A DNA stretch of 64,000 nt from Massilia niastensis DSM 21313 (GCF_000382345.1 NZ_KB908091.1:52325-116324), one strand, 5' to 3'; positions 8,403-18,147 are shown, counted from the stretch's first letter. Translations and numbers: made by a program. The notes: a model not told the origin generated them from the letters alone.

Positions 8403-9194
8403 TTACTGCTTCACGAACTTGAGCGTCATGCGGTCGCTTTCGCCGATCGCCTTGTACTTCTCGCGGTCCTTGTCGCCGTTGGCCAGCACCGGCGGCAGGG
8501 TCCATACGCCTTTCTCGTGGTTGGCGGTGTCCTTCGGGTTGGCGTTGACTTCGGACTTCCCGGCCAGCTTGAAGCCCGCGCTCTCGACCGTCTTGATCAC
8601 CCAGGCTTCGTGCACGTAGCCGCTGGAGGCCTTCTCGTCCTGCTTCATCGAGGCCGGCAGGCGGTGGTCGACCACGCCCAGCACGCCGCCCGGTTTCAGG
8701 ACCTTGTGGATCTCCTTGAAGGTGTTCTTCAAGGCCTCGTCACCGTTGCCGACCCAGTTGTGCAGGTTGCGGAAGGTGAGCACCATGTCGACGCTGTTCG
8801 GCGCCGCGATGTCGTAGCGGCTCGGCGGTTCGAACAGGGACGGGGTCACCTTGTCGTAGACGGCCGGGTTCGAATCGAGCTTCTTGCGGAACGCCATGCC
8901 ATAGCGCTTGCCTTCGGCGATCTCCTCGCCCGCGCCGATCAGCTTGCCCTGCTTGCGCAGGTAGGGCGCCAGGATCTCGGTGTACCAGCCGCCGGAGGGC
9001 GCCAGTTCCACGACCGTCATGGTCGGCTTGATGCCGAAGAAGGTCAGCGTTTCGTAGGGGTGGCGATACGCGTCGCGCGCCTTGTTGGCGGCGCTGCGGT
9101 GTTCGCCGGCGATGGCTGCCTTCAGGGCGTCGTCCGCCTGCGCGGCGCCCGCAACTCCGGTGGCCAGCAGGGCGGCCAGGATCAGTCGTTTCAT
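8403..9194 (-). CDS. Signal-peptide-bearing class I SAM methyltransferase-like protein
   Basis: The 263-residue protein begins at ATG 9194 and carries a signal peptide (about residues 1-20, MKRLILAALLATGVAGAAQA). The mature part has a Rossmann-type methyltransferase layout: VVELAPSGGWYTEIL as motif I, a central DMVLTFRNLHNW strand and VLKPGGVLGVVDHR. This family is widely annotated as class I SAM-dependent methyltransferase despite the export signal. SAM is not known to be available in the periplasm, so the true role is unclear. The upstream region is shared with the divergent TldD operon. Confidence 0.85.
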   Translation of the reverse strand: MKRLILAALLATGVAGAAQADDALKAAIAGEHRSAANKARDAYRHPYETLTFFGIKPTMTVVELAPSGGWYTEILAPYLRKQGKLIGAGEEIAEGKRYGMAFRKKLDSNPAVYDKVTPSLFEPPSRYDIAAPNSVDMVLTFRNLHNWVGNGDEALKNTFKEIHKVLKPGGVLGVVDHRLPASMKQDEKASSGYVHEAWVIKTVESAGFKLAGKSEVNANPKDTANHEKGVWTLPPVLANGDKDREKYKAIGESDRMTLKFVKQ

Positions 9195-9259
9195 CGTTCG
9201 GTGTCTCCATGGAGGGTTGTCCGGGGCAGGGCGCATGCCGCTGCCGCCGCGCTGATGAT

Positions 9260-9365
9260 CGGACAGGCCGGCCGGACAGTCAAGCGTTGCCGGCATATGC
9301 ATATGCAGTGTCCGCATATCGTCCGGCGCGGACAGCCGGACAGCGCGCGGACACCTCCACGGACA
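9260..9365. promoter_or_regulatory. Cluster of CGGACA/TGTCCG elements (putative enhancer)
   Basis: Seven copies of the hexamer CGGACA or its complement occur in 106 bp. The last four start at 9329, 9337, 9348 and 9360, spaced 8-12 bp, near one helical turn. They lie 46-150 bp upstream of the -24 element, the normal distance for enhancers of sigma-54 activators. The same hexamer clusters occur before both exporter operons (37691-37761 and 53172-53210). Confidence 0.65.
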
Positions 9366-9410
9366 CAGCGCCGGCCCGCGAAATCAGCCACTTATTGGTG
9401 CACCGCGCGG

Positions 9411-9425
9411 TGGCATAAAGATTGC
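9411..9425 (+). promoter_or_regulatory. Sigma-54 (-24/-12) promoter of the TldD/TldE operon
   Basis: The sequence TGGCATAAAGATTGC matches the sigma-54 consensus TGGCAC-N5-TTGC, with the GG and GC dinucleotides at the required spacing and only C-to-T at the sixth position. It points towards the first TldD gene at 9575. The expected start site is near 9437. Confidence 0.68.
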
Positions 9426-9574
9426 CTATTCAAAAGCTTTCGTCTAAGGTTGCGAGGTTTTGTCACCTGCTTTGCAGGGAACGAAGCGCTCAGCGAATAA
9501 CGCTGTACATATAACGCGCGGCGCCGTGCAATCCACGGAACCGCTGTCCGGAAATAGGTAACCCAGGAGACCCT

Positions 9575-11209
9575 ATGGAACGCCGTACTTTTCTCAATTT
9601 CAGCAGCCTGGCGCTCGGCTCGATGCTGGTCCCGTTCGGCCGCGCGATCGCAGCCGAAGAACTGCTCAGCAGCATGCCGGCCGCAGCCAAGAAGGCGCTC
9701 GCCGACACCGCCCTGAACGCCGCCACCAAGGCCGGGGCAAGCTATTGCGACGTGCGCATCGGCCGCTACCTCAGCCAGTTCATCACCACCCGTGACCTGA
9801 ACGTCGAGAACGTGGCCAACACGGAATCGGCCGGCGTCGGCGTGCGCGTGATCTGCAATGGCGCCTATGGCTTCGCGGCGACCTCGGACATGTCGTCCGA
9901 CGGCATCGCCAACGCGGCGCGCCAGGCGGTGGCGATCGCGAAGGCGAACGCCAGGCTGCAGTCCGAACCGGTGCAGCTCGCACCGGTGACGGGAGTTGGG
10001 GAAGTGGCCTGGGCCACGCCGATCAAGAAGGACTGGCGCGCGGTCCCGATCAAGGAAAAGGCCGACCTGCTCATCGCCGCCAACAAGGCGGGCATGGACA
10101 ACGGCGCCAATTTCATGCAGTCGATGCTGTTCCAGGTGAACCAGCAAAAGTATTTCGCCTCGACCGACGGCTCCTACATCGACCAGGACGTGCATCGCCT
10201 GTGGGCGCCGTTCCAGGCCACCGCGGTGGACAAGGCCAGCGGCAAGTTCCGCTCGCGCTCGGGCCTGAGCTCCCCGGTCGGCAAGGGCTATGAATACCTG
10301 GACGCGCGTCCGGAGCACAAGATCAAGGCCGCCGGCGGCGTCGCCACCCTGTACACCGACAGCTACGACATCATCGAGGACGCGCGCGCCGCGGGCCGCG
10401 ACGCCAAGCGCAAGCTGACCGCCAAGTCGGTCGTGCCGGGCAAGTACGACCTGATGCTGTCGCCGGAACACCTGTGGCTGACCATCCACGAGAACGTCGG
10501 CCACCCGACGGAACTGGACCGCGTGCTGGGCTACGAGGCGAACTACGCCGGCACCAGCTTCGCCACCCTGGACAAGTGGGAATCGAAGAAATTCAAGTAC
10601 GGCGCGCAGATCGTCAACCTGTTCGCCGACAAGGTCACCCCGGGCTCGCTCGGCTGCGTCGGCTACGACGACGAAGGCGTCAAGACCAAGCGCTGGGACA
10701 TCATCAAGGACGGCATCCTGGTGAACTACCAGGCCACCCGCGACCAGGCCCACATCATCGGCGAGAAGGAATCGCACGGCTGCTCGTACGCCGACAGCTG
10801 GAGCACGGTGCAGTTCCAGCGCATGCCGAACGTGTCGCTGGCGGCGGGCAAGAGCAAGCTCACCCCGGACGAGATGGTCAAGGGCATCAAGAAGGGCATC
10901 TACATCGTCGGCGACGGCTCGTTCTCGATCGACCAGCAGCGCTATAACTTCCAGTTCGGCGGCCAGCTGTTCTACGAGATCAAGGACGGCAAGATCGGCC
11001 AGATGCTGGAAGACGTGGCCTACCAGGCCAACACCCAGGAATTCTGGAGCTCCTGCAGCGCGATCTGCGACGAGCGCGACTGGCGCATGGGCGGCTCCTT
11101 CTTCGACGGCAAGGGCCAGCCTCCGCAGATCAGTATCGTGTCGCACGGTTCGTCGACCGCGCGCTTCAACGGTATCAACGTGATCAATACCGCTCGCAAG
11201 ATCGGCTAA
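9575..11209 (+). CDS. TldD-type metallopeptidase homologue with Tat-like signal, copy 1
   Basis: The 544-residue protein begins with a twin-arginine-type signal (MERRTFLNF, then a mild hydrophobic stretch, cut near AIA at about 27). It is therefore predicted to be exported folded. The rest is a TldD/PmbA-fold protein. The zinc motif HEXXXH is H305-E306-N-V-G-H310, followed by PTELDRVLGYEANYAGTSF as in TldD. The third ligand of TldD, a Cys in a C-G-K-x-Q context, appears to be Asp511 here (FFDGKGQ). TldD works with TldE as a heterodimeric protease on small proteins and unfolded peptides in known systems. An AGGAGA ribosome site precedes the start. It is the first gene of an operon running to 22628. 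Confidence 0.9.
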   Translation: MERRTFLNFSSLALGSMLVPFGRAIAAEELLSSMPAAAKKALADTALNAATKAGASYCDVRIGRYLSQFITTRDLNVENVANTESAGVGVRVICNGAYGFAATSDMSSDGIANAARQAVAIAKANARLQSEPVQLAPVTGVGEVAWATPIKKDWRAVPIKEKADLLIAANKAGMDNGANFMQSMLFQVNQQKYFASTDGSYIDQDVHRLWAPFQATAVDKASGKFRSRSGLSSPVGKGYEYLDARPEHKIKAAGGVATLYTDSYDIIEDARAAGRDAKRKLTAKSVVPGKYDLMLSPEHLWLTIHENVGHPTELDRVLGYEANYAGTSFATLDKWESKKFKYGAQIVNLFADKVTPGSLGCVGYDDEGVKTKRWDIIKDGILVNYQATRDQAHIIGEKESHGCSYADSWSTVQFQRMPNVSLAAGKSKLTPDEMVKGIKKGIYIVGDGSFSIDQQRYNFQFGGQLFYEIKDGKIGQMLEDVAYQANTQEFWSSCSAICDERDWRMGGSFFDGKGQPPQISIVSHGSSTARFNGINVINTARKIG

Positions 11210-11222
11210 GGCAGGGGCCCAC

Positions 11223-12557
11223 ATGAGTATCTTGACCCAGGAACAAACCAAGCGCATCTGCGATCGCGTGCTGTCGCTGTCGAAGGCCGACGAGTGCATC
11301 GTCAACATCGAGGGCAACCGCATCGGCAACATCCGTTTCGCCCGCAATGCCGTGTCGACCGCCGGCCTGGCCGACGACACCCGCATCCAGGTGCAGGTCG
11401 CCTTCGGCAACAAGCAGGGCACCGCCACCATCAACGAGTTCGACGACAAGTCGCTCGAGCGCGCCGTGCGCCGCGCCGAAGACCTGGCGCGCCTGGCGCC
11501 GGCGAATCCGGAATTCATGCCGGCCATCGCCAGGCAGCCGTACAAGTCGTCCGAGACCTTCGTCCAGCGCACCGCCGACATCGATCCGGAATACCGCGCC
11601 CAGGCTGCCGCCTACACGATCGAAGCCTGCCGCAAGAAGGGCCTGGTCTCGGCCGGCTTCTTCACCGACCGCTCGTCCTTCGAGACCGTGGCCAACTCGA
11701 ACGGCCTGTTCGGCCACCAGGTCGCCACCTCGCTCGATTTCACCTGCACCATCCGCACCGAGGACGGCCGCGGTTCGGGCTGGGTGAAGCGTTCGGCGCG
11801 CGACGTGGCGAAGTTCGATCCGCGCGAAGCGGCCGAAGTGGCGATCGAAAAGGCGCTGCGCTCGGTCGACGCCAAGGCGCTGGAGCCGGGCCGCTACACC
11901 GTCATCATGGAGCCGGCCGCCACCAGCGACCTGCTCGGCTTCATGCTGAACGGCTTCGACGCCCGCCGCGCCGACGAGGGCCGCAGCTTCCTGTCGAAGA
12001 AGGGCGGCGCCAACCGCCTGGGCGACAAGCTGTTCGACCAGCAGGTCAACATCTGGTCCGACCCGTGGGACAAGGACGTGCCGGTCCTGCCGTGGGATAA
12101 CAGCATGCTGCCGCGCGAGCGCATGGCGCTGGTCAAGGACGGCCGCATCAACGCCCTCGACTACTCGCGCTTCTGGGCCAGCAAGAAGGGCGCCCGCCCC
12201 GTGGGCAGCGCCGGCAACATCATCATGGCCGGCACCGACAAGTCGACCGCGGAGCTGATCGCCAACACCAGGAAAGGCGTGCTGGTGACCCGTACCTGGT
12301 ACATCCGCATGGTGGACCCGCAGTCGGTGCTGCTGACCGGCCTGACCCGCGACGGCACCTTCTACGTCGAGAACGGCAAGATCAAGCACCCGATCAAGAA
12401 CTTCCGCTTCAACGAGAGCCCGGTCACGATGCTGAACAACATCGAGGAAATCGGCAAGCCGGTGGTGATCGGCGGCGACGAGGCGAACTACTCGATGCTG
12501 ATCCCGTCGATGAAGATCCGCGACTTCAACTTCACGTCGCTGTCGGACGCCGTCTAA
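11223..12557 (+). CDS. TldE/PmbA-type partner protein, copy 1
   Basis: This 444-residue protein of the TldD/PmbA fold lacks the HEXXXH motif, as expected for TldE (PmbA), the non-metal subunit that completes the active site of the TldD-TldE heterodimer. It has no signal peptide: the N-terminus MSILTQEQTKRICDRVLS is a cytosolic helix. Since its partner 14 bp upstream has a Tat signal, it is either exported bound to that partner or remains inside. The C-terminus (FRFNESPVTMLNNIEEIG, then FTSLSDAV) is nearly the same as in copy 2. Confidence 0.88.
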   Translation: MSILTQEQTKRICDRVLSLSKADECIVNIEGNRIGNIRFARNAVSTAGLADDTRIQVQVAFGNKQGTATINEFDDKSLERAVRRAEDLARLAPANPEFMPAIARQPYKSSETFVQRTADIDPEYRAQAAAYTIEACRKKGLVSAGFFTDRSSFETVANSNGLFGHQVATSLDFTCTIRTEDGRGSGWVKRSARDVAKFDPREAAEVAIEKALRSVDAKALEPGRYTVIMEPAATSDLLGFMLNGFDARRADEGRSFLSKKGGANRLGDKLFDQQVNIWSDPWDKDVPVLPWDNSMLPRERMALVKDGRINALDYSRFWASKKGARPVGSAGNIIMAGTDKSTAELIANTRKGVLVTRTWYIRMVDPQSVLLTGLTRDGTFYVENGKIKHPIKNFRFNESPVTMLNNIEEIGKPVVIGGDEANYSMLIPSMKIRDFNFTSLSDAV

Positions 12558-12584
12558 ACCCGCGCCGTCGAACCAACCAGCGCA

Positions 12585-12614
12585 CCGTCATCCCCGCCTG
12601 CGCGGGGATGACGG
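12585..12614. repeat. REP-like inverted repeat (VIPAQAG-type)
   Basis: A perfect 13-bp inverted repeat (CCGTCATCCCCGC, loop CTGC, then the complement) lies in the 73-bp gap between TldE copy 1 and TldD copy 2. Read in one frame of the minus strand it gives the well-known artefact peptide VIPAQAG. This repeat class is scattered between genes in many proteobacteria. Here it is the only non-coding insert that separates the two duplicated units, and as an RNA hairpin it may stabilise the upstream message. Confidence 0.75.
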
Positions 12615-12630
12615 GTAAAACGGAAAACAC

Positions 12631-14268
12631 ATGGAACGTCGTAAATTCCTGCAAATCGGCGCCGGCACCGCCGGCGCCATGCTCATCCCCGTGTTCGGCA
12701 ATGCCATCGCGGCCGACGAGCTGCTCAACCCGATGGCCGCCAGCGCCAAGAAAGCCCTGGCCGACATCGCCCTGAACGCCGCCACCCAGGCCGGCGCGTC
12801 CTACTGCGACGTGCGCATCGGCCGCTACCTGAACCAGTTCATCATCACGCGCGACCTGAACGTCGAGAACATCAGCAACACCGAGTCGAGCGGCGTGGGC
12901 GTGCGCGTGATCGCGGGCGGCGCCTACGGCTTCGCCTCGACCAACTCGATGACGCCGGACGGCGTGGCAGCCGCCGCGCGCCAGGCGGTCGCCATCGCCA
13001 AGGCCAACGCCAGGCTGCAGCCCGAGCCGGTGCGCCTGGCGCCGGTGAAGGGCGTCGGCGAGGTGGCCTGGGCCACGCCGATCAAGAAGGACTGGCGCGC
13101 CGTGCCGGTCAAGGACAAGGCCGACATGCTGCTGGCCGCCAACAAGGCGGGCCTGGATGCGGGTGCGAACTTCATGACCGCGTCGCTGTTCCAGATCAAC
13201 CAGCAGAAGTACTTCGCCTCGACCGACGGCTCCTACATCGACCAGGACATCCACCGCCTGTGGGCCCCGATCAACGCCACCGCCGTCGACAAGGCGAGCG
13301 GCAAGTTCCGCTCGCGCGCGGGCCTGGGCGCGCCGGTGTCGATGGGCTACGAGTACTTCGATGCGCGCGCCGCCGACAAGGTGCAGGCCGCGGGCGGCGT
13401 GACCACGCTGTACACCAGATCCTACGACATCGTCGAGGATGCCCGCCTGGCCGGCAAGCAGGCGCGCGAGAAGCTCGGCGCCAAGTCGGTCGAGCCGGGC
13501 AAGTACGACCTGGTGCTCAGCCCCGAACACCTGTTCCTGACCATCCACGAAAACGTCGGCCACCCGACGGAACTGGACCGCGTGCTCGGCTACGAGGCCA
13601 ACTACGCCGGCACCAGCTTCGCGGGCCTCGACAAGTGGGAAACGAAGAAATTCAAGTACGGCGCCGAGCGCGTCAACTTCGTGGCCGACCGCACCACCCC
13701 GGGCTCGCTCGGCTACATCGGCTATGACGACGAAGGCGTCGCGGCGAAGAAGTGGGACATCATCCGCGACGGCATGCTGGTGAACTACCAGGCCACGCGC
13801 GACCAGGCCCACATCATCGGCGAGAGGGAGTCGCACGGCTGCTCGTACGCCGACAGCTGGAGCACCATCCAGTTCCAGCGCATGCCGAACGTGTCGCTCG
13901 AGCCGGGCAAGGCGCGCCTGACCCCGGACGAGATGGTCAAGGACGTCAAGAAGGGCATCTATATCCTCGGCCGCGGTTCGTACTCGATCGACCAGCAGCG
14001 CTACAACTTCCAGTTCGGCGGCACGCTGTTCTACGAGATCAGGAACGGCAAGATCACCGGCCCGCTCGAAGACGTCGCCTACCAGGCCAATACCCAGGAA
14101 TTCTGGAACGCGTGCAGCGCGATCTGCGACGAACGCGACTGGCGCATGGGCGGCTCCTTCTTCGACGGCAAGGGCCAGCCGAGCCAGGTCAGCGCCGTGT
14201 CGCACGGGTCGAGCACCACCCGCTTCAACGGCATCAACGTCATTAACACCGCACGCAAGATCGGATGA
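12631..14268 (+). CDS. TldD-type metallopeptidase homologue with Tat-like signal, copy 2
   Basis: The 545-residue protein is a close paralogue of the 9575 gene, collinear over its whole length. It too has a twin-arginine-type signal (MERRKFLQI, cut near AIA at about 27). The metal motif is H306-E307-N-V-G-H311, and Asp512 again stands where TldD has its Cys ligand. The sequence around HENVGHPTELDRVLGYEANY is unchanged between the copies, which suggests that both are active. The ribosome site is weak (CGGAAAAC). The duplication probably gives a second specificity or dose; which one is unknown. Confidence 0.9.
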   Translation: MERRKFLQIGAGTAGAMLIPVFGNAIAADELLNPMAASAKKALADIALNAATQAGASYCDVRIGRYLNQFIITRDLNVENISNTESSGVGVRVIAGGAYGFASTNSMTPDGVAAAARQAVAIAKANARLQPEPVRLAPVKGVGEVAWATPIKKDWRAVPVKDKADMLLAANKAGLDAGANFMTASLFQINQQKYFASTDGSYIDQDIHRLWAPINATAVDKASGKFRSRAGLGAPVSMGYEYFDARAADKVQAAGGVTTLYTRSYDIVEDARLAGKQAREKLGAKSVEPGKYDLVLSPEHLFLTIHENVGHPTELDRVLGYEANYAGTSFAGLDKWETKKFKYGAERVNFVADRTTPGSLGYIGYDDEGVAAKKWDIIRDGMLVNYQATRDQAHIIGERESHGCSYADSWSTIQFQRMPNVSLEPGKARLTPDEMVKDVKKGIYILGRGSYSIDQQRYNFQFGGTLFYEIRNGKITGPLEDVAYQANTQEFWNACSAICDERDWRMGGSFFDGKGQPSQVSAVSHGSSTTRFNGINVINTARKIG

Positions 14269-14278
14269 GGAGACCAGG

Positions 14279-15616
14279 ATGAAATACCTGAACCAGGAAC
14301 AAGCAAAACGCATCTGCGACCGCGTGATCGGCCTGTCGAAGGCCGACGAATGCACCGTGTCGATCGAAGGCAACCGCACCGGCAACGTGCGCTTCGCCCG
14401 CAACAGCGTCTCGACCGCCGGCCTGACCGACGACATGCAGCTGTTCGTGCGCGTCGCCTTCGGCAAGCGCACCGGCATCGCCGTCATCAACGAGTTCGAC
14501 GACAAGTCGCTCGAGCGCGCCGTGCGCCGCGCCGAGGAACTGGCGCGCCTCGCCCCGGAAAATCCGGAGTTCGTGCCGGCGCCGGGCAAGCAGGAATTCC
14601 GCTCCACCGGCACCTACGTCGCCAACACCGCCGCCATCGACCCCGATTTCCGCGCCCAGGTCGCGGCCACCAGCATCGAGCTGGCGCGCAAGCAGAAGCT
14701 GGTCACCGCCGGCTTCTTCACCGACAGCACCCGCTTCGCCGCCGTCGCCAACTCGAAGGGCGTGTTCGGCTTCCAGGAGTTCACCGACCTGTCCTATACC
14801 ATGACCGCGCGCACCGAAGACGGCCGCGGTTCCGGCTGGGTGACCCGTTCGGCGGTCGATGCCGCCCGCTTCGACGCGCGCGAAGCGGCCGAAGTGGCGA
14901 TCGAAAAGGCGCTGCGCTCGGTGGAAGCCAAGGCGCTGGAGCCGGGCCGCTACACCGTGATCCTGGAACCGGCGGCGACGTCCGAAATCCTGGGCAACAT
15001 GTTCAGCTCCTTCGACGCCCGCTCGGCCGACGAGGGCCGCAGCTTCCTGGCCAAGAAGGGCGGCGGCAACCGCCTGGGCGACAAGCTGTTCGACCAGCAG
15101 GTCAACATCTGGGCCGACCCGTGGAACAAGGACGTGCCGGTGGCGCCGTGGGACAACCAGACCATGCTGGCGCGCGAGCGCACCGACCTGATCAAGGATG
15201 GCCGCGTCGCCTCGCTCGAGTACTCGCCCTACTGGGCCCTCAAGACCGGCAAGCGCGCCACGGGCGGCCACGGCAACATGATCATGGCCGGCGGCACCAA
15301 GTCGCTGGAAGAGCTGATCGCCGGCACCAAGAAGGGCATCGTGGTCACCCGCACCTGGTACATCCGCATGGTGGACCCGCAGTCGCTCCTGATCACGGGC
15401 CTGACCCGCGACGGCACCTTCTACGTCGAGAACGGCAAGATCAAGCATCCGATCAAGAACTTCCGTTTCAACGAGAGCCCGGTCACCATCCTCAACAACA
15501 TCGACGAACTGGGCAAGCCGCAGGTCATCGGTGGCGATGAGGTGCCGTACCAGATGGTGCTGCCGCCGATGAAGGTGCGCGACTTCAACTTCACGTCGCT
15601 GTCCGACGCGGTGTAA
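14279..15616 (+). CDS. TldE/PmbA-type partner protein, copy 2
   Basis: The 445-residue protein is paralogous to the 11223 gene and starts 10 bp after TldD copy 2, with an AGGAGA site. It has no HEXXXH and no signal peptide (MKYLNQEQAKRICDRVIG). Long blocks are shared with copy 1, for example RAVRRAEELARLAPENPEF and the C-terminal TSLSDAV. The middle region (residues about 90-180), which contacts substrate in this fold, differs more. The stop is directly followed by the ATG of the DUF4159 gene, showing tight co-transcription. Confidence 0.88.
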   Translation: MKYLNQEQAKRICDRVIGLSKADECTVSIEGNRTGNVRFARNSVSTAGLTDDMQLFVRVAFGKRTGIAVINEFDDKSLERAVRRAEELARLAPENPEFVPAPGKQEFRSTGTYVANTAAIDPDFRAQVAATSIELARKQKLVTAGFFTDSTRFAAVANSKGVFGFQEFTDLSYTMTARTEDGRGSGWVTRSAVDAARFDAREAAEVAIEKALRSVEAKALEPGRYTVILEPAATSEILGNMFSSFDARSADEGRSFLAKKGGGNRLGDKLFDQQVNIWADPWNKDVPVAPWDNQTMLARERTDLIKDGRVASLEYSPYWALKTGKRATGGHGNMIMAGGTKSLEELIAGTKKGIVVTRTWYIRMVDPQSLLITGLTRDGTFYVENGKIKHPIKNFRFNESPVTILNNIDELGKPQVIGGDEVPYQMVLPPMKVRDFNFTSLSDAV

Positions 15617-16237
15617 ATGGCCAGTGTCGATTTCTACTTCACGCGCCTGAGCTACGAATCGGGCGACTGGGACGTGGATATCCGTATGCCCAGCAACGTG
15701 CTGAACTCGCTCGTCGAGTACACCACGTTGCGGGTCGATCCGGCCGAGCGGGTGGTGGCGCTGTCGGATCCGAAGATGCTGGAGGCGCCGTTCTGCTACC
15801 TGGCCGGCCACAAGCTGGTCCAGTTCACGCCGGCGGAGCGGCGCAACTTCGAGCGCTACGTGCGCGGCGGCGGCTTCGTCTTCGTCGACGACTGCAACCA
15901 TGACATCGACGGGCTGTTCGCCAAGTCGTTCGAGGCCGAGATGGCGAAGATCTTCGGGGTATCGGCGCTGAAGAAGATTCCGAATACGCATCGCCTGTAT
16001 TCGTGCTTCTTCAAATTCGACGGCCCGCCGACCACCTCGGGCGAGCTGAATGGCTGGGGCGACGACCTGGTGCACGAGTACCTGAAGGCGATCGAGTTCG
16101 GCGGCCGGATCCGGATGCTGTACTCGAACAAGGACTACGGCTGCGAATGGGATTACGACTTCCGCAACAAGCGGTTCCTGGCGGTCGACAATACCCGGTT
16201 CGCAGTCAATATCATTCAATATGCGTTGGGAGCATAG
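15617..16237 (+). CDS. DUF4159 domain protein
   Basis: The 206-residue protein matches the DUF4159 family, which has a flavodoxin- or glutamine-amidotransferase-like fold (LEAPFCYLAGHKLVQFTPAERRNFERYVRGGGF and FVDDCNHDIDGLF). It has no signal peptide or membrane segment of its own. DUF4159 domains often occur in or beside MoxR/DUF58/BatA-type gene sets, as here. The start codon follows the previous stop with no gap. No catalytic role is established. Confidence 0.82.
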   Translation: MASVDFYFTRLSYESGDWDVDIRMPSNVLNSLVEYTTLRVDPAERVVALSDPKMLEAPFCYLAGHKLVQFTPAERRNFERYVRGGGFVFVDDCNHDIDGLFAKSFEAEMAKIFGVSALKKIPNTHRLYSCFFKFDGPPTTSGELNGWGDDLVHEYLKAIEFGGRIRMLYSNKDYGCEWDYDFRNKRFLAVDNTRFAVNIIQYALGA

Positions 16238-16239
16238 CA

Positions 16240-17244
<1,005 letters not shown>

Positions 17245-18147
17245 ATGGCGCTGGCGGGTTCCGCGCTGATCGCGCACACGACCGACCTCGACCTCGTGAT
17301 CCGGCACGTGCTGGCCGGTCTCGGCCACGGCATCCATGCCGGGCGCGAGCGCGGGGCGGGCGTCGAGTTCTCGGAATACCGGGCCTACGCGCCCGGGGAC
17401 GAGTGGCGCCGGGTCGACTGGAAGCTGCTGGCGCGCGCCGACCGCTACTTCGTGCGCGAGGCCGAACGCGACAGCCACGTCGCCGTCTGGCTGGTGCTGG
17501 ACGCCTCCGCCTCGATGTCGGAGCCCAGCCGCAGCGTCGAAGGCGTCGACAAGCTCGGCTACGCACGCACGCTGCTGGGTTGCGTGGCCGCGATCGCGCA
17601 GCGCCAGGGCGACGCCTTCGGCCTCGTGGTACTCGGCGAGGGCAGGGTGCAGTTCACGCCGGCCTCGCGCGGCCCGCGCCAGCTGCAGCGCGTGATGGCC
17701 CAATTGCAGCGCGCCGAAGCGCGCGGCCGGCTGCCGGACGCCGACGTGCTGAAGGCCAGCCTGCATTTCGCGCTGTCGCCCAGCGCCATCTTCGCCGCCA
17801 GCGACCTCCTCGACTGGCCGTCGCCGCTGTCGCAGGCCTTGATCCGCCTGCGCCAGATGCGCCACGACGTGCGCGTGCTGTGCCTGCAGACCGAGGCGGA
17901 AGTCGAGGCCAGCTTTTCCAGTGCGCTGGCCTACCGCGATCCGGAGCAGGGCGCGGGCGTGTTCCGCTTCGGCAGCGACCTGAAGGACGGCTACCGCCGC
18001 AAGCGCGAAGAGCACTTCGCGGCGGTCACGGCGCAATGCCGCAGGAGCGATATTCCGCTGGCCCTGGCCACGATCGAGCAGGGACCGGGCGAGGTGCTGC
18101 GGCGCTGGCTGCGCCGTCCGGGAGCGCGCACAGGAGCACGCACATGA
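17245..18147 (+). CDS. DUF58 domain protein (vWA-like MoxR partner)
   Basis: The 300-residue protein carries the DUF58 core (SEYRAYAPGDEWRRVDWKLLAR) and a von Willebrand-A-like metal site, D-A-S-A-S-M-S in LVLDASASMS. It starts directly at the base after the MoxR stop and ends with a 4-bp ATGA overlap into the next gene. MoxR-DUF58 pairs are a conserved functional unit. Usual DUF58 proteins of about 300-430 residues may have N-terminal membrane helices; this one does not. Confidence 0.92.
   Translation: MALAGSALIAHTTDLDLVIRHVLAGLGHGIHAGRERGAGVEFSEYRAYAPGDEWRRVDWKLLARADRYFVREAERDSHVAVWLVLDASASMSEPSRSVEGVDKLGYARTLLGCVAAIAQRQGDAFGLVVLGEGRVQFTPASRGPRQLQRVMAQLQRAEARGRLPDADVLKASLHFALSPSAIFAASDLLDWPSPLSQALIRLRQMRHDVRVLCLQTEAEVEASFSSALAYRDPEQGAGVFRFGSDLKDGYRRKREEHFAAVTAQCRRSDIPLALATIEQGPGEVLRRWLRRPGARTGART

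Larger units (their letters stand above)
9195..9574. other. Regulatory region of the TldD/TldE operon
   Basis: This 380-bp gap holds six CGGACA elements (starting at 9260, 9273, 9329, 9337, 9348 and 9360) and one TGTCCG (9309-9314). It also holds a 14-bp palindrome of alternating GCATAT type at 9293-9306 and a sigma-54 promoter match at 9411-9425. The rest up to 9574 is a leader of about 138 nt. No open frame here looks like a gene. Confidence 0.7.

Noticed and set aside
9293..9306. A 14-bp GCATAT-type palindrome as a regulator site
   Set aside because: It is perfect but of low complexity and alternating purine/pyrimidine type; there is no second copy, so I did not list it as an own site.
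12532..14613. A 693-residue minus-strand frame opposite the second TldD gene, containing VIPAQAG
   Set aside because: It is a shadow of TldD copy 2. The VIPAQAG stretch is only the translated REP element.
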